From the NCBI GenBank assembly GCA_014871385.1, contig CM026422.1, forward strand, positions 20,264,177 through 20,328,176: DNA of 64,000 nt, given 5' to 3'. A model generated the notes under the pieces. The model made no database searches, had not been told where the DNA came from, and worked only from the letters and a program-made list of their open reading frames with translations. Below, one piece after another: positions 61,746-64,000 of the stretch. This DNA comes from Ceratodon purpureus. Its lineage: Eukaryota; Streptophyta; Bryopsida; Pseudoditrichales; Ditrichaceae. Position numbers and translations under genes: made by a program. How positions within the stretch are numbered: the first letter of the stretch is position 1; every line of letters starts with the position of its first letter.

Positions 61746-63084
61746 ATGCATTCTAGTGGTATGGCTTCACGGCCAAACTCCCTCGTACAGAGTGTCATTC
61801 TGCATAATACTCAAGACTTGGAGGGCAACTGGATCCCCATGAAGGTGGATCGTGATTCATGGGTTATGCTGCAACCAGCTTCGGATGGGCCTTGGGGTAG
61901 AGAGGCAAGGCGACATGGTGGAGAAAATTTTTGGGGGGCCTTCAAAGCGCAGATCAGAGATTTCTCTTGGATCTCCACGGAGCATGGAGCATGCGACCTC
62001 GATAAGGTGCTTGTGCAACATGCATATCAACCAAGGCATCTGCGCTTGGATCCTGCGGAGGCAGCAACCAAATTGGGAATGGCAAACTACCTGTACGCGT
62101 CGGTTTCGGAGGATTGGGTACATCCCGCATCTATCCTTGGTCCCATTCTTGTGCTCCATGTTGAGATTGGGGAGGCAACACGGAATCGACAGAGCCACGC
62201 GGAGTTGCTGGACATAGGTACATTCTTCCTTGGTGGTCTGTATTTGCCTCCAACAGGTGACACGCTGTACGGGAAGGTTGAAGCACTCCCGCTTCCAGGG
62301 TTCAACGATGTGGAGTGGCCTTTGCCAGACATGCACACATCTGAGGCGTTTAGAACAAAGCTCACTCTCGATTTTGCAAATGCTATGAAAGCAACAACTG
62401 GTAGCAGCTTCGTCCACCAGCAATGGTTTATGCCAATCCATGTTATGGTTGATTTGTTTGCGGTAGCTGCTGACAGCATTAGGCGGACACCTACATTGTT
62501 TGTTTTGAGTAGTCCATCCGAGGCTCTGCTGAGCAGTCTAATGAACCCAGGGTGGAACGAGAAGTTCCACATTGGCCAAGATGTCATCAAGTGCGTTGCC
62601 AACAGGACCAGCATTGTTTTCCGCTATCACGTGGGAAGACAAACATTATACACCAGGTTCATGTATACAAGGTATAGGGGGGCTGCGAACAGTCAGTGGG
62701 AAGCCTTGGATCACCTACCAGAGGAGGTGATGGTGGAAGTGTCTTGTATGTTTAGGGGGAACTTGCTGCCAACATTCGAAGTTGGCAAGGGTTGGCCAGT
62801 ATCCCACCTGCGGCACGAAATTGCAATGGCACTTGGAGATGACGTACCTGGGCAGTACAACCTGGTTTTGATAGAGGCCAACGGTGTTCGTGAGAAAAAG
62901 GTACGAGTCTAGCCGAATTCATGTAGTCGTTTTGATGTGTTGGGAATTGGCTGTTCAGAGCTCCTTGCTGCCAGCAAACGAAAATGACAGGATTTGTTGG
63001 ATGCAGATCAACCAGCGCCATGAGAGACACCTTACAGCTGCGGATGTCACGGTTCCCAAAAGGATGAAGATTGTGGAGCTGTAG
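61746..63084 (+). CDS. Two-exon orphan gene with a possible ubiquitin-like C-terminal tail
   Basis: Not recognised. Exon 61746-62900 joins at phase 0 to 63007-63084 (AAAAAG/GTACGA and TTGGATGCAG); 410 residues. Starts MHSSGMASRPNS at 61746 or MASRPNS at 61761 are both possible. No signal peptide or clear membrane helix. The body has Trp-rich stretches (GENFWGAFKAQIRDFSW) and hydrophobic strands (ASILGPILVLHVEIG; PTLFVLSSPSEALL). The last 75 residues (from LLPTFEVGKGWPVSHLRHEI through YNLVLIEANGV to RMKIVEL) have the strand-helix-strand rhythm of a ubiquitin-like fold, with hydrophobic positions spaced as in that fold; this is inference. Domain and transposon origin are both open. The gene lies next to a dead Harbinger element but is itself unbroken. 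Confidence 0.6.
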
Positions 63085-63960
63085 GAAAAGTGATTTCGGG
63101 GATGGGTAGTCACAGTATGTGGGAAGTCATTAGGTTCTTCGCGAAGTCGTTAGCGAGTTCAGGTAGTGGTTTTGCTTACCATTCAGGACTTTCTGTGGGA
63201 CATCCTGTATTAACGTGTTATATGGAGGCAAATTTGTGATTACCCTTGATCTTCGTGCTGCCAGCGGAAATAGAAAAGAAAAACAGTTACAATTACCAGT
63301 GGTGAATCCTAGGGTGCAAAATGAAAAATAGAATAAAATACAAGAAGTCTGAAGAATGGCCGGGGTTTCAGAGGGCCTGGGTCTGAATCGCAAAATTGCT
63401 TCGAACTTGTGGTGGCGCCATTGACGGTGGAGCCTGCTGCCAGCGCAAAATAAGAAAAGAAAAACAATTGCATACAATAGAGCACATGACCCTTCAGAGG
63501 CACAAAATGGAGTTTGGCACTTGACAAATATGAAGTAATTAGGAAGGAATGTAAAGTTTGTTACTTCCTCCGAAGAGGCTGGCTCCTTCGTGAACCTGGT
63601 GCTCTGAACTGGCAACGGCGGGCACAATGCAGCTCTTGGTGCCAACAAAGACGAAAAAATGAAGGTTGCAAATAAAAAAAGAACCACGCTCGATTCTAAT
63701 AGAACAAGATAAAAATAAAAAACAGTTGTACATAAGAGATGAAGTAGGTCGCAGATGGTAAATAACAACAATGGCCAAAATTGAAAGGGACCATGGTGGC
63801 GAATAATGAAAGAAGAAAAAAAAAATGGCGGCTAAAGAGCAGCCCTTGCTGTCAGCAGTCCACAATAAAGAAGAAATACAGTTGCGAATAAAAAGGAAGG
63901 GTTACAAGAATGCCATATCTTTCAAAGAGACATGGCAGTCCAGAGGCAAATTGTTTTCAA
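62960..63960 (+). repeat. Diverged tandem repeat of about 180-210 bp
   Basis: A motif of the form CTGCCAGC followed by an AAAATAAGAAAAGAAAAACA-like stretch and then GTTGC/GTTAC recurs at about 63254, 63433, 63636 and 63847, spacings of about 180, 203 and 211 bp. A truncated form lies at 62971. Copies are only moderately similar. Minus-strand frames here are Phe/Leu-rich because of the A-runs and are not taken as genes. Confidence 0.5.
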
Positions 63961-64000
63961 GTTCGGAAAAGTTTAAGAAAGGTGGCCCATAAAAGTCCGG

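Noticed and set aside
1..64000. CRISPR arrays, operons, bacterial-type promoters
   Set aside because: None seen. Spliced genes and plant protein families show this is eukaryotic nuclear DNA, so such features are not expected.

Overview
The window looks like nuclear DNA of a land plant, most likely a non-seed plant (liverwort, moss, lycophyte or fern grade). The genes have many short GT-AG introns. One is an alpha/beta-hydrolase-NBS-LRR immune receptor, a class first described from liverworts. Others are plant housekeeping genes: the DEAD-box helicase RH24, the N-degron E3 ligase PRT1 and a TRPC4AP-family CUL4 adaptor. The species assignment is inference; no marker sequence fixes it.

Layout. 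1-5050: AT-rich block with an unrecognised multi-exon gene (+). 5051-5352: Tourist-like MITE on the compositional border. 5353-8274: no firm gene. 8275-12964, with exons possibly reaching 15133: HNL-type NLR (-) with a near-identical LRR array. 16298-20945: RH24 (-), seven exons that join in frame. 21653-21806: minisatellite. 23139-33156: a 10-kb piggyBac element with perfect 13-bp terminal repeats and TTAA on both sides. It carries an intron-containing transposase gene, a Pro/Ala/Glu-rich gene relic, a 36-bp minisatellite and an intact three-exon gene with two plant B3 DNA-binding domains. 34121-35743: PRT1 (-). About 37500: a probable divergent promoter. 38400-47950: second AT-rich block with an intact LEA-TMEM205 (DUF4149) gene and a broken subtilase. 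49716-55321: TRPC4AP-like gene (+). About 56370-56770: candidate tRNA-derived SINE. 57300-60961: decayed PIF/Harbinger element, Myb-like ORF (+) facing a DDE transposase (-). 61746-63084: two-exon orphan gene. 62960-63960: loose repeats of about 200 bp.

The genes do not form an operon-like unit. Housekeeping genes are interspersed with transposons and AT-rich blocks. The most unusual items are the cargo-carrying piggyBac element and the NLR whose hydrolase domain lacks its nucleophile serine. All splice joins were read by eye from GT/AG sites and reading phase; none is confirmed by transcripts.
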